Below, in pieces: positions 17,219 to 26,214 of a stretch of 64,000 nt of DNA. The translations under genes were made by a program, and so were the position numbers. The stretch covers positions 1-64,000 of the forward strand of contig CALAUI010000019.1 of NCBI GenBank assembly GCA_937892115.1, given 5' to 3'. The DNA comes from an uncultured Clostridia bacterium. Its GTDB lineage: Bacteria; Bacillota; Clostridia; Oscillospirales; Acutalibacteraceae. Position 1 is the stretch's first letter. Every line of letters begins with the position of its first letter. The notes beneath the pieces are model-generated. The model ran no database searches. It saw only the letters and a program-made list of their open reading frames with translations, and was not told where the DNA came from.

Positions 17219-17677
17219 TTATTGCTTCTTTATCTTACGAAGATTTGAGAAAAACTCGCTGAGAAGTGCCGAGCACTCCTCCTGCATAAATCCCGATACG
17301 GTTTCGGGTTTATGGTTATAAGGCAAATCAAAGAGATTGATTACCGAGCCGCAGGAGCCCGCCTTATTATCGGATGCGCCGTAAACAAGCCGTCTGATAC
17401 GCGAATTGATAATCGCTCCCGTACACATAGGACAGGGCTCAAGGGTAACGTACATTTCACATTCCCATAGACGCCATCCGCCCAGTTTTTTGCAGGCGGC
17501 GTCTATTGCCTCCATTTCGGCATGGGCAAGTGCGTTTTTGCCGTTTTCACGTCGGTTTCTTCCCACGGAAACGACCTCACCGTTACGCACGATCACCGCG
17601 CCGACCGGTACCTCGAGTTCGTCGCCCGAAAGCTTTGCCTGCTCAAGGGCAATAAGCATAAAATCTCTGTCTGTCAT
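17219..17677 (-). CDS. tadA: tRNA-specific adenosine deaminase
   Basis: A 152-residue zinc deaminase that converts adenosine 34 to inosine in tRNA-Arg(ACG). The active site is clear: HAEMEAI with the zinc histidine and the proton-shuttling glutamate, and LEPCPMCTGAI with the two zinc cysteines. The C-terminal KAGSCGSV and NHKPETVSG are typical for TadA rather than for free-nucleoside deaminases. The start codon overlaps the glgP stop by one base (TAATG), so translation is coupled. Confidence 0.95.
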   Translation of the reverse strand: MTDRDFMLIALEQAKLSGDELEVPVGAVIVRNGEVVSVGRNRRENGKNALAHAEMEAIDAACKKLGGWRLWECEMYVTLEPCPMCTGAIINSRIRRLVYGASDNKAGSCGSVINLFDLPYNHKPETVSGFMQEECSALLSEFFSNLRKIKKQ

Positions 17678-20076
17678 TACTTTTTAAGGCCCCAGATATT
17701 TGCGGCATATTCATCAATGGCTCTGTCTGCGCTGAAAACACCTGCACCCGAAATATTCATAAGGGACATTCTGTTCCAACGGTCCTTATCAAGCCACGCC
17801 TTTTCAATGTCTCTCTGTACCTGTCTGTAATCCGCGAAATCGGCAAGAACCATATAAGGATCGTGGTGGATGATAGAGCCGCCGATTTCACCGAAATTCT
17901 TACCGCAGATACCTCTGTTGATAAATTCAACCATACCGTGAATTTCGGAATTGTTATTGTAGTAAATTTCGGGATTGTAGCCGGACTTTTTAAGACTGTT
18001 CACTTCGTCTGTGGTCATACCGAAGATGAAGATATTATCCTTACCGACCGCATCGTAAATTTCAACGTTTGCGCCGTCCATTGTACCGAGGGTGACCGCG
18101 CCGTTGATCATAAGCTTCATATTGCCGGTACCGGATGCTTCCGTACCTGCAAGGGAAATCTGCTCGCTGATTTCCGCCGCGGGCATAAGAAGCTCTGCCT
18201 TGGTAACGGAATAATTCTCAACAAAGAGCACCTTCAGCTTATCGCTGACCTGCGGGTCGTTATTGATAAGCTTGCCGAGATAGCAGATAAACTCCATGAT
18301 TTTCTTTGCCATAAAGTAGCCGGAAGCCGCCTTGGCACCGAAAATATACGTATGGGGAACATAATTGCCGTTGGGATTATTCTTGATTTCAAGATACTTT
18401 GCAAGAATGTTGAGAGCGTTAAGCTCCTGCCTCTTATATTCGTGAAGACGCTTTACCTGAACGTCAAAGATTGACGAAGGATCAATCAGTTCACCCGTTG
18501 TTCTCTTAATAAGATTTGCAAAATCTTCTTTATTTTCCTGCTTGATTGCGCCGATTCTGTCAAGGACTTCCTTTTTATCCGCATATTCGCGAAGCTTGAT
18601 AAGCTCGCTGCCGTCGTGAACGAACTTCTTACCGATAAGCTCTGCGGTATAATCCGTAAGACGGGGATTTGCCTGACAAAGCCATCTGCGGTATGCGATA
18701 CCGTTGGTGACGTTGGTGAATTTATCGGGCTCAAGAGTATAGTAATCGTTGAATACGGAATCCTTGAGTATCTGCGAATGAAGTGCCGATACGCCGTTTA
18801 CCTTATGGCATACCGCAACGCAGAGATTTGCCATTCTCACGGCACCGCCCGAAATGACTGCCATTCTCTCAACTCTGCCGGCATCACCGGTCAGATCCCA
18901 GATTTTCTTTCTGAAGCGGTTGTCTATTTCCTTTACTATCTGATAAATTCTGGGAAGAAGACGCATAAACAGCTCTTCACTCCAGCATTCGAGTGCCTCT
19001 GCCATAACCGTATGGTTGGTATAGGCGCATACCTTCTCAACTACGCTGTAAGCATCCTCCCAGCTGTATCCGCACTCATCAAGAAGGATTCTCATAAGCT
19101 CGGGAATTGCCATGGTGGGATGGGTGTCATTGATGTGGATGGCGTTTTTCTCCGCAAAATTTTCAAGAGAGCCGTAAACACGAAGATGGCGTGAAACGAT
19201 ATCCTGAACGGATGCCGAAACGAGAAAATACTGCTGGCGAAGACGAAGACTCTTACCCTCCTGATGATTGTCGGCGGGATAAAGTACCTTGCTGATAACC
19301 TCAGCCATTGCCTTTTCTTCCATTGCTTTGATATAGTTTCCTTCATTGAAGGATGCCATATCTATTTCGTCTGCCTTGGCACTCCAGAGGCGGAGAACGG
19401 AAACGCCCTTACCGTCCTTTGAGGGTACCATCATATCATAGGGAACCGCCTTGACGTTTTTGGTATCGACAAGTGTGATTTCGTGGAAGCCGTTTTCCCA
19501 TTTATCCTCTACACGGCCTTCAAACTTGACGTAAACGGTCTTTTCTTCTCTGGGAATAAGCCAGACATCTCCTCCGGGAAGCCAGAAATCGGGCATTTCG
19601 GTCTGCCAGCCGTCAACAAGCTTCTGTTTGAAAATACCGTATTCATAAAGAATCGAGTAGCCGACACCGTGATAGCCCTCGTTTGCAATTGCATCAAGAT
19701 AGCAGGCGGCAAGTCTTCCGAGGCCGCCGTTGCCGAGGCCTGCATCCGGCTCAAGCTCGTAAAGCTTATCAAGGGAAACGTCAAACTTTTTGAGTGCCTT
19801 TGCAACCGTATCGGTAAGACTGAGGTTGTAAAGAGTATTCTTGAGACTTCTGCCCATAAGGAATTCCATGCTCATATAGTAAACACGTTTTTCCTGCTTT
19901 TCGTTGCACTCAGCGTCAAATTTGCGGCGGATATCTCTTGCAAGCTCTCTTGCTATCAAAGCCGTAACTTCATAAAACTGCTCGTCTCCCGCTTCCTTGG
20001 GAGTAATTCCGTAAAGGTGGGAAAGACGGACGGTTATCATTTCTTCCATTTGCTTGATTGTAATTTTTTTATCCAT
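17677..20076 (-). CDS. glgP: Glycogen/starch phosphorylase
   Basis: This 799-residue enzyme releases glucose 1-phosphate from alpha-1,4-glucans. It is a GT35 protein of normal bacterial length. Diagnostic parts are YMSMEFLMGRSL, LEPDAGLGNGGLGRLAACYLD, NDTHPTMAIPELMR and the PLP-lysine site EASGTGNMKLMINGA. I chose the ATG at 20076 because AGGAG lies seven bases before it; a start at 20118 would add 14 poorly conserved residues. It heads the glgP-tadA-TRIC-hydrolase-mgtC string. A GH13 alpha-glucan hydrolase lies elsewhere in the window, so the cell probably uses glycogen or maltodextrins. Confidence 0.96.
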   Translation of the reverse strand: MDKKITIKQMEEMITVRLSHLYGITPKEAGDEQFYEVTALIARELARDIRRKFDAECNEKQEKRVYYMSMEFLMGRSLKNTLYNLSLTDTVAKALKKFDVSLDKLYELEPDAGLGNGGLGRLAACYLDAIANEGYHGVGYSILYEYGIFKQKLVDGWQTEMPDFWLPGGDVWLIPREEKTVYVKFEGRVEDKWENGFHEITLVDTKNVKAVPYDMMVPSKDGKGVSVLRLWSAKADEIDMASFNEGNYIKAMEEKAMAEVISKVLYPADNHQEGKSLRLRQQYFLVSASVQDIVSRHLRVYGSLENFAEKNAIHINDTHPTMAIPELMRILLDECGYSWEDAYSVVEKVCAYTNHTVMAEALECWSEELFMRLLPRIYQIVKEIDNRFRKKIWDLTGDAGRVERMAVISGGAVRMANLCVAVCHKVNGVSALHSQILKDSVFNDYYTLEPDKFTNVTNGIAYRRWLCQANPRLTDYTAELIGKKFVHDGSELIKLREYADKKEVLDRIGAIKQENKEDFANLIKRTTGELIDPSSIFDVQVKRLHEYKRQELNALNILAKYLEIKNNPNGNYVPHTYIFGAKAASGYFMAKKIMEFICYLGKLINNDPQVSDKLKVLFVENYSVTKAELLMPAAEISEQISLAGTEASGTGNMKLMINGAVTLGTMDGANVEIYDAVGKDNIFIFGMTTDEVNSLKKSGYNPEIYYNNNSEIHGMVEFINRGICGKNFGEIGGSIIHHDPYMVLADFADYRQVQRDIEKAWLDKDRWNRMSLMNISGAGVFSADRAIDEYAANIWGLKK

Positions 20077-20129
20077 TGTATTCTCCTGTGAAATCGGATA
20101 TAATCCGACATTATCCATAATAATAAGAG

Positions 20130-20158
20130 ATTATACAACAAATCCTCATCACATACAA
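20130..20158 (-). promoter_or_regulatory. Promoter of glgP
   Basis: On the minus strand TTGTAT and TATAAT are separated by 17 bases, about 55 bases before the glgP start codon. Confidence 0.75.
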
Positions 20159-20220
20159 TACTAAAATAAACTATTTTATAAAAAAATGTCCGGCGTACTT
20201 TTCAAATCGGCATTTATCCC

Positions 20221-20249
20221 TTGTAAGAACGGTCAAAATATTATATAAT
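20221..20249 (+). promoter_or_regulatory. Promoter of the CPBP protease-rlmD pair
   Basis: TTGTAA and TATAAT are separated by 17 bases on the plus strand, about 37 bases before the start codon. It diverges from the glgP promoter. Confidence 0.75.
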
Positions 20250-20285
20250 GGTAAATCGTACAAGTACAAGCGAGGTAGGGAGATA

Positions 20286-21284
20286 ATGGATAACAACAAT
20301 CGCATAGGTTACGTCATTTCCCGTGAAGACAGTGAAAAGCTGAGAATCACCGAAAAACAATATATCAGGGCAGTCGGCTCCGTGGCAGGGGCCTGCATCG
20401 TCATATACATTCTGCTTGAAAATCTTCTGACCTTACCGATAGCATTTTTCAAGCCCCTTTACGAAATCTATTACGGCTCTTTCAAGGCAAGATTCATCTT
20501 CAACATGATGATGTCGGTCGTGTGTATGCTGCTCCCCTTTGTCATTGCCGGAAACCGTCTCAAAGAAAAAACAAGGATAAAATATCTCAGACTGAACAAG
20601 CCGAACGATCCGCTGCTTGCCCTGTTTTCCGTACCGACGGGCGTTTTTATCTGTCTAATTGCAAATTACCTGACGGGTATTCTCGTCACCGTAACGGATA
20701 AAGTCGGATATGAGCTTTCGTCCCCGGATATCACACAGCCCGAGACTGTTGCCGAGAAAGTAATATACTATTTAACCATAGCGGTACTGCCTCCCATCGT
20801 TGAGGAAATCGCAATACGCGGCGTTGTCATGCAGCCCCTTCGCAAATACGGAGACGGCTTTGCAATAATAGCGTCTTCTTTCGTTTTTGCAGTTCTTCAC
20901 GGAAATCCCGTCCAGGCACCGTTTGCACTTATCGCAGGCATATGGATGGGATACGTTGTATGTATTACGGGCTCATTGCTTCCGTCAATGGCAATTCACT
21001 TTCTGAATAACAGCTATTCCGTTGCGATAGACCTGATGGGTAAAAGCATCACGGATGAAGAGCTGTTTGCGAAATACGTTGCCGTACTTAACATAGTGAT
21101 AATAACCGCCGGACTTGTGTGTGCAATCCTGTTCACATACAAGCTCAATTACAAAAAGCTTTTCAAGCCCCTGACGTTTTCATCGCCTCTTGACAAGGCA
21201 TCGGCATTCGTACTCAATCCTCCCATGCTGATTGCCGTTGCAATACTGTTATATATTACTTCAAAATACATTACAAGGAACTGA
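20286..21284 (+). CDS. CPBP family intramembrane glutamic protease
   Basis: A 332-residue membrane protein with about eight hydrophobic segments. It has the CAAX-protease/bacteriocin-processing motifs: EEIAIR with Glu173, Glu174 and Arg178, VFAVLHGNP with His205, and AIHFLNN with His238. These catalytic residues are intact. Members process prenylated proteins in eukaryotes or act in bacteriocin immunity and signalling in Gram-positive bacteria; no bacteriocin gene is visible here. GGGAG precedes the ATG. rlmD follows two bases after the stop. Confidence 0.9.
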   Translation: MDNNNRIGYVISREDSEKLRITEKQYIRAVGSVAGACIVIYILLENLLTLPIAFFKPLYEIYYGSFKARFIFNMMMSVVCMLLPFVIAGNRLKEKTRIKYLRLNKPNDPLLALFSVPTGVFICLIANYLTGILVTVTDKVGYELSSPDITQPETVAEKVIYYLTIAVLPPIVEEIAIRGVVMQPLRKYGDGFAIIASSFVFAVLHGNPVQAPFALIAGIWMGYVVCITGSLLPSMAIHFLNNSYSVAIDLMGKSITDEELFAKYVAVLNIVIITAGLVCAILFTYKLNYKKLFKPLTFSSPLDKASAFVLNPPMLIAVAILLYITSKYITRN

Positions 21285-21286
21285 CC

Positions 21287-22645
21287 ATGCTTAAAAAGAA
21301 CGACATAATCGAGTTAAAAATTGAAAACTGCGACCTTGAAGGCAAGGGTATCGGCAGATATGAGGGTATGGCAATATTCGTTCCCTCCGCCGCAAAGGGT
21401 GACGTAATCAAAGCGCATATTCTGAAGGTCAAATCCAACTGTGCCTTTGCGAAAATCGAGGAAATAATCACTCCGTCAGAGGACAGAGAAGAAGCGGTCT
21501 GCCCCGTTTATCTGAAATGCGGCGGATGTGCCTTCGGTCACATAAAATACGGCGTTGAAACATCAATAAAGGAAAATCACGTCAGAGAATGCTTCAGAAG
21601 AATAGGAAATCTTGAGCCGGAATTCGAGCCGATAATCGCTGAGGGTGAAATCTACGGCTACCGCAACAAGGGTCAGTTTCCGGTAGAAATCAGCGACAGC
21701 GAAATCAAAACGGGATTTTATGCAAATCATTCCCACAGAGTTATTCACTGCCCCGGCTGTAAGCTTCAGCCGAAGGAATTTGAAACCATACTGAATGCAT
21801 TTGAAAAATACATAAAAAGTAAAAAAATCACTTCATACGACGAAGCGGAACACAAAGGACTGCTCCGTCACATTTACATACGCAAGGGTACTTACAGCGG
21901 CGAAATAATGGTCTGTCCCGTTATCAACGGGAAGTCCCTCCCTGATGAAGAAAAGCTTGTTTCAGTACTTACGGATGCCTGCAGCGAAATCACAAGCATC
22001 ATCATCAACGTAAACCGTGAAAAGACCAATGTGATTTTAGGTAGGGAATGCAGAACGATATACGGAAAAGACTATATTACGGATAAGCTCTGCGGTCTCG
22101 AATTCCGTCTGTCTCCCCTCTCCTTTTATCAGGTCAACCGCGACAGAGCCGAGCTGCTCTACCGCAAGGCGGAAGAATATGCCGGACTTACGGGAAACGA
22201 AACCCTGCTTGACCTTTACTGCGGAACGGGCACAATCGGTCTTTCCATGGCACACAGCGTAAAACAGCTTATAGGTGTTGAAATAGTTGAGCAGGCAATC
22301 AGAGATGCAAAGATAAACGCCGAAAACAACGGAATAACCAACGCAAGATTTGTATGCGGCGATGCTTCCGATGCGGCAAAAATGCTTAAAAATGAAGGTA
22401 TACGCCCCGACGTTATCGTGCTTGATCCTCCGAGAAAAGGATGCGCTCCCGATCTGCTGAAAACGGTTACCGAAATGAATCCCGACAGAATCGTTTACGT
22501 TTCGTGCGACCCCGCAACGCTTGCAAGGGACTGCAGGATTCTGGGTGAAACGGGATATATCACAAAGAAAGTCACACCAGTGGATATGTTCCCGAGAACG
22601 GGACATGTGGAGACGGTAGTATTGATGTCACGGGTTAAGGAATAA
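21287..22645 (+). CDS. rlmD: 23S rRNA (uracil-C5)-methyltransferase, RlmD/RumA family
   Basis: A 452-residue SAM-dependent enzyme that methylates a uridine in 23S rRNA. The N-terminal 60 residues form a TRAM RNA-binding domain. An iron-sulfur site is suggested by CPVYLKCGGC plus a later cysteine in CPGCKLQ. The methyltransferase core has LLDLYCGTGTIGLSMA, VLDPPRKGC and the catalytic cysteine in VYVSCDPATLARD. Firmicutes usually carry one or two such paralogues, so the exact target base (1939 or 747) is less sure than the family. It is co-transcribed with the CPBP gene. Confidence 0.92.
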   Translation: MLKKNDIIELKIENCDLEGKGIGRYEGMAIFVPSAAKGDVIKAHILKVKSNCAFAKIEEIITPSEDREEAVCPVYLKCGGCAFGHIKYGVETSIKENHVRECFRRIGNLEPEFEPIIAEGEIYGYRNKGQFPVEISDSEIKTGFYANHSHRVIHCPGCKLQPKEFETILNAFEKYIKSKKITSYDEAEHKGLLRHIYIRKGTYSGEIMVCPVINGKSLPDEEKLVSVLTDACSEITSIIINVNREKTNVILGRECRTIYGKDYITDKLCGLEFRLSPLSFYQVNRDRAELLYRKAEEYAGLTGNETLLDLYCGTGTIGLSMAHSVKQLIGVEIVEQAIRDAKINAENNGITNARFVCGDASDAAKMLKNEGIRPDVIVLDPPRKGCAPDLLKTVTEMNPDRIVYVSCDPATLARDCRILGETGYITKKVTPVDMFPRTGHVETVVLMSRVKE

Positions 22646-22745
22646 CGGCCGAAAAGTGCCTGTTTTCAAGGTTTTTTCGCATTATCGCTGACATTCAAAT
22701 TGCTCACTCGGCGTGCAGAAAGTGTACGAGAGAAGATATCTTCGC
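22646..22745. other. Gap after rlmD
   Basis: The gap between rlmD and the methyltransferase gene is about 360 bases. This first third has no terminator with a T-run and no convincing gene. The remaining part holds two very short overlapping frames and a promoter, listed separately. It is the left boundary of the low-GC island. Confidence 0.4.
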
Positions 22746-22814
22746 ATGAAAAATCCGGCGGGAAAAATTGAGTTTCAGAGCGATGAATTCAGATTTGATG
22801 GAGGGATTGTATGA
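22746..22814 (+). CDS. Possible 22-residue peptide or gene remnant
   Basis: An ATG frame reads MKNPAGKIEFQSDEFRFDGG and ends at TGA, overlapping the next ATG by the classic ATGA. There is no good ribosome-binding site, and the frame stays open for about 20 codons upstream of the ATG. It may be the tail of a decayed gene rather than a functional peptide. Confidence 0.25.
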   Translation: MKNPAGKIEFQSDEFRFDGGIV

Positions 22815-22927
22815 CAGCTGCAGAAATAGTAGTAGCAGTAATTGTCTTTGTTTTTGCGGGAGTTTTTGTATTAATTAGTGCCTGTCACTTCGCAGAAAAA
22901 GGATTCCTGTTTATTATTTGTAAATAA
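22811..22927 (+). pseudogene. 38-residue membrane peptide, possibly a truncated gene
   Basis: GGAGG lies six bases before the ATG. The product begins MTAAEIVVAVIVFVFAG, forms one membrane helix and continues ISACHFAEKGFLFI before stopping. The helix followed by F-x-EKG-x-LF resembles the start of longer small-membrane proteins of Clostridia, which normally continue. The stop falls right before the promoter of the restriction-modification genes, so I suspect a gene cut short at the island edge. A genuine small protein is the alternative. Confidence 0.4.
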
Positions 22928-22951
22928 TTATAGAATTTTCAAAAATTCCCC

Positions 22952-22980
22952 TTGCTATTGTTCGCATTTCGGTATATAAT
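22952..22980 (+). promoter_or_regulatory. Promoter of the DNA methyltransferase gene
   Basis: TTGCTA and TATAAT are separated by 17 bases, about 24 bases before the methyltransferase start codon, with GGAGG between. A strong constitutive promoter suits the protective methylase. Confidence 0.75.
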
Positions 22981-23003
22981 AAATGTGGTAATGGAGGTGC
23001 GAT

Positions 23004-25187
23004 ATGAACTATATCAGTGTTCGAGAAGCAGCAGAAAAATGGGATATGACACCTCGTAGGGTTCAAGTCCTTTGCAACGGGGGAAGAATTGATGGCGCTC
23101 AGCGCGTTGGGAATGTATGGACCATTCCTGAGAATGCAGACAAGCCAATTGATGCACGAAAGAAAGTCATTACGCCGAAAGCAAAAGTGAACTCAAACAT
23201 TATCATTGAACGTGTTTGGGCTATGCCAAATAAAAACACCTTTGAAATAAAGCCCATTCACGACCTAATCGTTGATGAATTGACGGACGGTCTTTGGATC
23301 GATCCGTTTGCAAACAGAAATAAACTTGCATCTGTAACAAATGATCTTAGTATGGAATTTGATACAGATTATCATTTAGATGCTTATGACTTTTTGAAAC
23401 TGTTTGACGACAATTCCGTTGATGGAGTCTTATACGATCCCCCGTACTCTCCACGCCAAGTAAGCGAATGTTATAACAATGTCGGGTATAACGTTACTTG
23501 GGACACTACAAAGGCATCCTTTTGGGGAAACCATAAGAGAGAAATCTCCCGAATTGTCAAAATCGGAGGAAAAGTAATTACTTTCGGGTGGAACAGCGGA
23601 GGAATAGGATATAAATATGGCTTTGAAATACAAAAAGTTCTTTTAGTACCTCACGGCGGATGGCACAACGACACAATTTGTACCGTTGAAATAAAAACAC
23701 ACGAGGGCGAAATATCCTACTCAAAGGAAAGTGAAAAAATGGATGCGCACAAATCTGAAAAGAAAACAGATACTGATAAAAAGCTAATATCTATGCTTCA
23801 ACAGCTCCCGGAAGGATTTTGGGATTTCAAAGAGGATGATACCAGAGAATATACTCACGGAATACACAGTTATCCCGCAATGATGGTCTGCCCAATTAGC
23901 CGGAATATTATCAAAACTATGAAAGGTGTTATGCCGATTTCGTCCTTATTTGATCCTTTTTCCGGATCAGGGACTGTTCTTGTCGAAGGAATGCTTTCGG
24001 GAATTCCCAATATAGCAGGCAACGACATCAATCCGTTGGCACTGTTTTTAACAAAGGTAAAAACAACCCCGCTTGACATTAGTACGTTGCAATCTTCTGC
24101 CAATAAACTTGTGGATTCCATTCAAAGCAGATATGAACAATACACACTGCAAATAGATTCCGTCGACGATGTGCTGACGAATGCTTATGAACTTGATTTA
24201 ACTGCCAAAAGTGGTTGGGGTGACGATGCTCCACGCTATCTTACAGAGTATTGTGAAAAGAACAATGTTGACATCAGTATTCCCTCATTCAAGAATATCG
24301 GATATTGGTTTAAGCCGAGAGTAATCCTGCTTTTACAAATCATCAAAGATGAAATTAACAAGATAGAAGATAAAGATATCCGGGATTTCATTTTTGTTGC
24401 ATTTAGTGAATCTATTCGTCTTGTTTCTAACCGTCGGAACGGAGAGTTCAAAATGTTCCGAATGCCTCCTGCTAAAGTCGAAAAATTCGTTCCGGATGTC
24501 ATCAAAGAGTTTTCTACGATTTTGCGGCGAAACATAGAAAAAATGAACTCTTTTGTTGAAGCTTGTTCAGACACTGGAACGGATAGCAACGTGACGATTT
24601 TCCAAAACGACGCTGCTGTGTTGCAGGACGTGCCAAACGAATCGGTGGATTTAGTTATTACTTCGCCGCCTTATGGAGACAGCAGAACAACAGTAGCTTA
24701 TGGTGAGTACAGCAGATTGTCATTACAATGGCTTGGGATAGACAATTTGTCTGAAAAAGAAATAATGGGTATTGATAAGTCCCTGATGGGCGGTGCTAAA
24801 TTCAGAAACGGATTTGAATATACCATACCGAGCCAGTCTTTGCGAGAATCTTTGTTCAGGATCAAAGACAATGATCTCGAAAGAGCAGGAGATGTTTACA
24901 GCTTCTACAACGACCTCGAAAAGTCGATAAAAGCAATTTCCGAAAAAACAAAATCCGGTGGCTATCATTTTTGGGTGGTTGGAAATCGAACTGTAAAAGG
25001 TGAATTGCTTAAAACCGATGTCATTATCTCTGAAATCGCCGATTGTTACGGTCTTGAACATATTTATACAATTGATAGGAATATCATCAACAAAGTAATG
25101 CCTTCTCTCAATTCACCTACAAATGAAAGCGGAGTTAAAGCAGAAACAATGACAAACGAGCACATTGTTGTATTACGCAAAAGATAA
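23004..25187 (+). CDS. DNA methyltransferase with N-terminal HTH and two catalytic (D/S)PPY motifs
   Basis: A 727-residue site-specific amino-methyltransferase (N4-cytosine or N6-adenine) of the restriction-modification system. Residues 1-50 look like a MerR/excisionase-type helix-turn-helix (SVREAAEKWDMTPRRVQVLC). A first half has IDPFA (99-103) and DPPY (145-148). A second half has the SAM-binding LFDPFSGSGTVLVEGM (about 315-330) and TSPPYGDSRTTVAYGEYSR with SPPY at 554-557. Two catalytic motifs in one chain suggest fusion of two methylases, as would suit a partner cutting a site needing both strands protected. Proline codons are CCT, CCA and CCG rather than the host's CCC, a sign of transfer. 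It faces the endonuclease gene tail to tail. Confidence 0.88.
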   Translation: MNYISVREAAEKWDMTPRRVQVLCNGGRIDGAQRVGNVWTIPENADKPIDARKKVITPKAKVNSNIIIERVWAMPNKNTFEIKPIHDLIVDELTDGLWIDPFANRNKLASVTNDLSMEFDTDYHLDAYDFLKLFDDNSVDGVLYDPPYSPRQVSECYNNVGYNVTWDTTKASFWGNHKREISRIVKIGGKVITFGWNSGGIGYKYGFEIQKVLLVPHGGWHNDTICTVEIKTHEGEISYSKESEKMDAHKSEKKTDTDKKLISMLQQLPEGFWDFKEDDTREYTHGIHSYPAMMVCPISRNIIKTMKGVMPISSLFDPFSGSGTVLVEGMLSGIPNIAGNDINPLALFLTKVKTTPLDISTLQSSANKLVDSIQSRYEQYTLQIDSVDDVLTNAYELDLTAKSGWGDDAPRYLTEYCEKNNVDISIPSFKNIGYWFKPRVILLLQIIKDEINKIEDKDIRDFIFVAFSESIRLVSNRRNGEFKMFRMPPAKVEKFVPDVIKEFSTILRRNIEKMNSFVEACSDTGTDSNVTIFQNDAAVLQDVPNESVDLVITSPPYGDSRTTVAYGEYSRLSLQWLGIDNLSEKEIMGIDKSLMGGAKFRNGFEYTIPSQSLRESLFRIKDNDLERAGDVYSFYNDLEKSIKAISEKTKSGGYHFWVVGNRTVKGELLKTDVIISEIADCYGLEHIYTIDRNIINKVMPSLNSPTNESGVKAETMTNEHIVVLRKR

Positions 25188-25191
25188 AGCA

Positions 25192-25222
25192 ATAGCGGAG
25201 AGTCTTGCAAACTCTCCGCTAT
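25192..25222. terminator. Hairpin between convergent methyltransferase and endonuclease genes
   Basis: ATAGCGGAGAGT and ACTCTCCGCTAT make a perfect 12-bp stem with a seven-base loop. T-runs are weak on both sides (ATGAACTC on plus, TTGCTTTATCTTTTG on minus). It probably serves both genes as a terminator. Confidence 0.65.
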
Positions 25223-25226
25223 GAAC

Positions 25227-25958
25227 TCACACTATTCTCAAGTTATTAGTAAATAAAAACGGCTGATCATATTCACGAATTCTGAAACCGGTACCGTGGT
25301 CGTGCGTTTTCCCTGCATTTGGTCCGCAGTGATACTGTCCTATACGCAAGTCAACATATATTTTCCCCGCTTCTAATAAAGCGATAAAGGAATCATAATT
25401 GAAGCCGGAAACCTCATATGCATCACGGAACTTGAATTCCTCAAACGCACCCTCACCACGTGAATCGGCTTTGGCGTATACGAATTTGTTTTTATACTTT
25501 TTCTCGAAGCAACGCTTTAACGCAGAACGGGACCAATAAATGTTTTCGATGCCTTCCTCTGATTCGACGTAAATGCCATCATCTAAACAAGTTATTTTCA
25601 AACGATGACCGGTATCGGCAATAGTGGTAAAACGGTCGGCTGAAAGTGTGGCGTGTAATACCTTTTCGTCATTATCGTACGCACCGCTGGAATACCCGTA
25701 TTTCAATCTTAGATATGTATTCGCTCCGCCCGGCTCAGGTGCTCTTGTGAACATTGTAAGCATACTATTTGAGTTGATACGACAAGACTTCAATTCATAG
25801 TCTCCAAAGTCTGGCCCGTCAATATTGTTTTCTTGTATGCCGAGAAGATCTTCCAATGTCTTGCCTATACCGGTAGGACCGGAGCGATGAGTTCTAACCC
25901 ATCCCATATTAACGATGTTTGTGTATTCACGAATGAAATCATCAAGCGTATAAATCAT
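25227..25958 (-). CDS. MvaI/BcnI-family type II restriction endonuclease
   Basis: A 243-residue PD-(D/E)XK nuclease. The N-terminal region matches the MvaI/BcnI family: HRSGPTGIGKTLEDLLGIQE, then DGPDFGDYELKSCR with Asp50, Glu55 and Lys57 as the catalytic triad. The C-terminal HDHGTGFRI is another family motif. Known relatives are monomers that nick each strand of CC(W)GG or CC(S)GG; the exact site here cannot be read. Its ATG overlaps the controller stop codon by four bases, so expression depends on the controller gene. Codon use is unlike that of the chromosomal neighbours. Confidence 0.88.
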   Translation of the reverse strand: MIYTLDDFIREYTNIVNMGWVRTHRSGPTGIGKTLEDLLGIQENNIDGPDFGDYELKSCRINSNSMLTMFTRAPEPGGANTYLRLKYGYSSGAYDNDEKVLHATLSADRFTTIADTGHRLKITCLDDGIYVESEEGIENIYWSRSALKRCFEKKYKNKFVYAKADSRGEGAFEEFKFRDAYEVSGFNYDSFIALLEAGKIYVDLRIGQYHCGPNAGKTHDHGTGFRIREYDQPFLFTNNLRIV

Positions 25959-26176
25959 TTTTGTTCCTCGCTTTCGATAAATAATTTATATGTTTCTATT
26001 CCAAGAGCATCAGCGATACGCTGCACGTTTTCAAGGGCTATGCTGCGACGGTAACACTCAACAGCACTGATGTATGTACGATGTAATCCACATTTCTCAG
26101 CAAATGCTTCTTGAGATAAGCCAAGAGAATTCCGATATTTTCGCAAATTATCTCCAAAAACTTTTATAATATCCAT
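25955..26176 (-). CDS. Restriction-modification controller protein (C protein, XRE-type HTH)
   Basis: A 73-residue protein made of one helix-turn-helix domain: FGDNLRKYRNSLGLSQEAFA, then CGLHRTYISAVECYRRS. The size, single domain and place directly before the endonuclease with an ATGA overlap match C proteins, which delay nuclease expression until methylation is complete. GGAGG lies nine bases before the ATG at 26176; longer readings upstream cross the operator region and are not plausible. Two C-box-like repeats lie upstream. Confidence 0.88.
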   Translation of the reverse strand: MDIIKVFGDNLRKYRNSLGLSQEAFAEKCGLHRTYISAVECYRRSIALENVQRIADALGIETYKLFIESEEQK

Positions 26177-26191
26177 CTTTATATTCCTCCA

Positions 26192-26197
26192 ATTATA
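26192..26197 (-). promoter_or_regulatory. -10 element of the controller-endonuclease promoter
   Basis: On the minus strand TATAAT is present, but the -35 position holds only TAGTAT, which is the edge of the proximal C-box. A good -10 with no -35 is usual for promoters that need the C protein as activator. Confidence 0.55.
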
Positions 26198-26214
26198 CAG
26201 TATAATACAAATGA

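Noticed and set aside
25192..25222. Attachment site or recombination site between methyltransferase and endonuclease genes
   Set aside because: A perfect stem between convergent genes is better explained as a shared terminator; no integrase or direct repeats accompany it.
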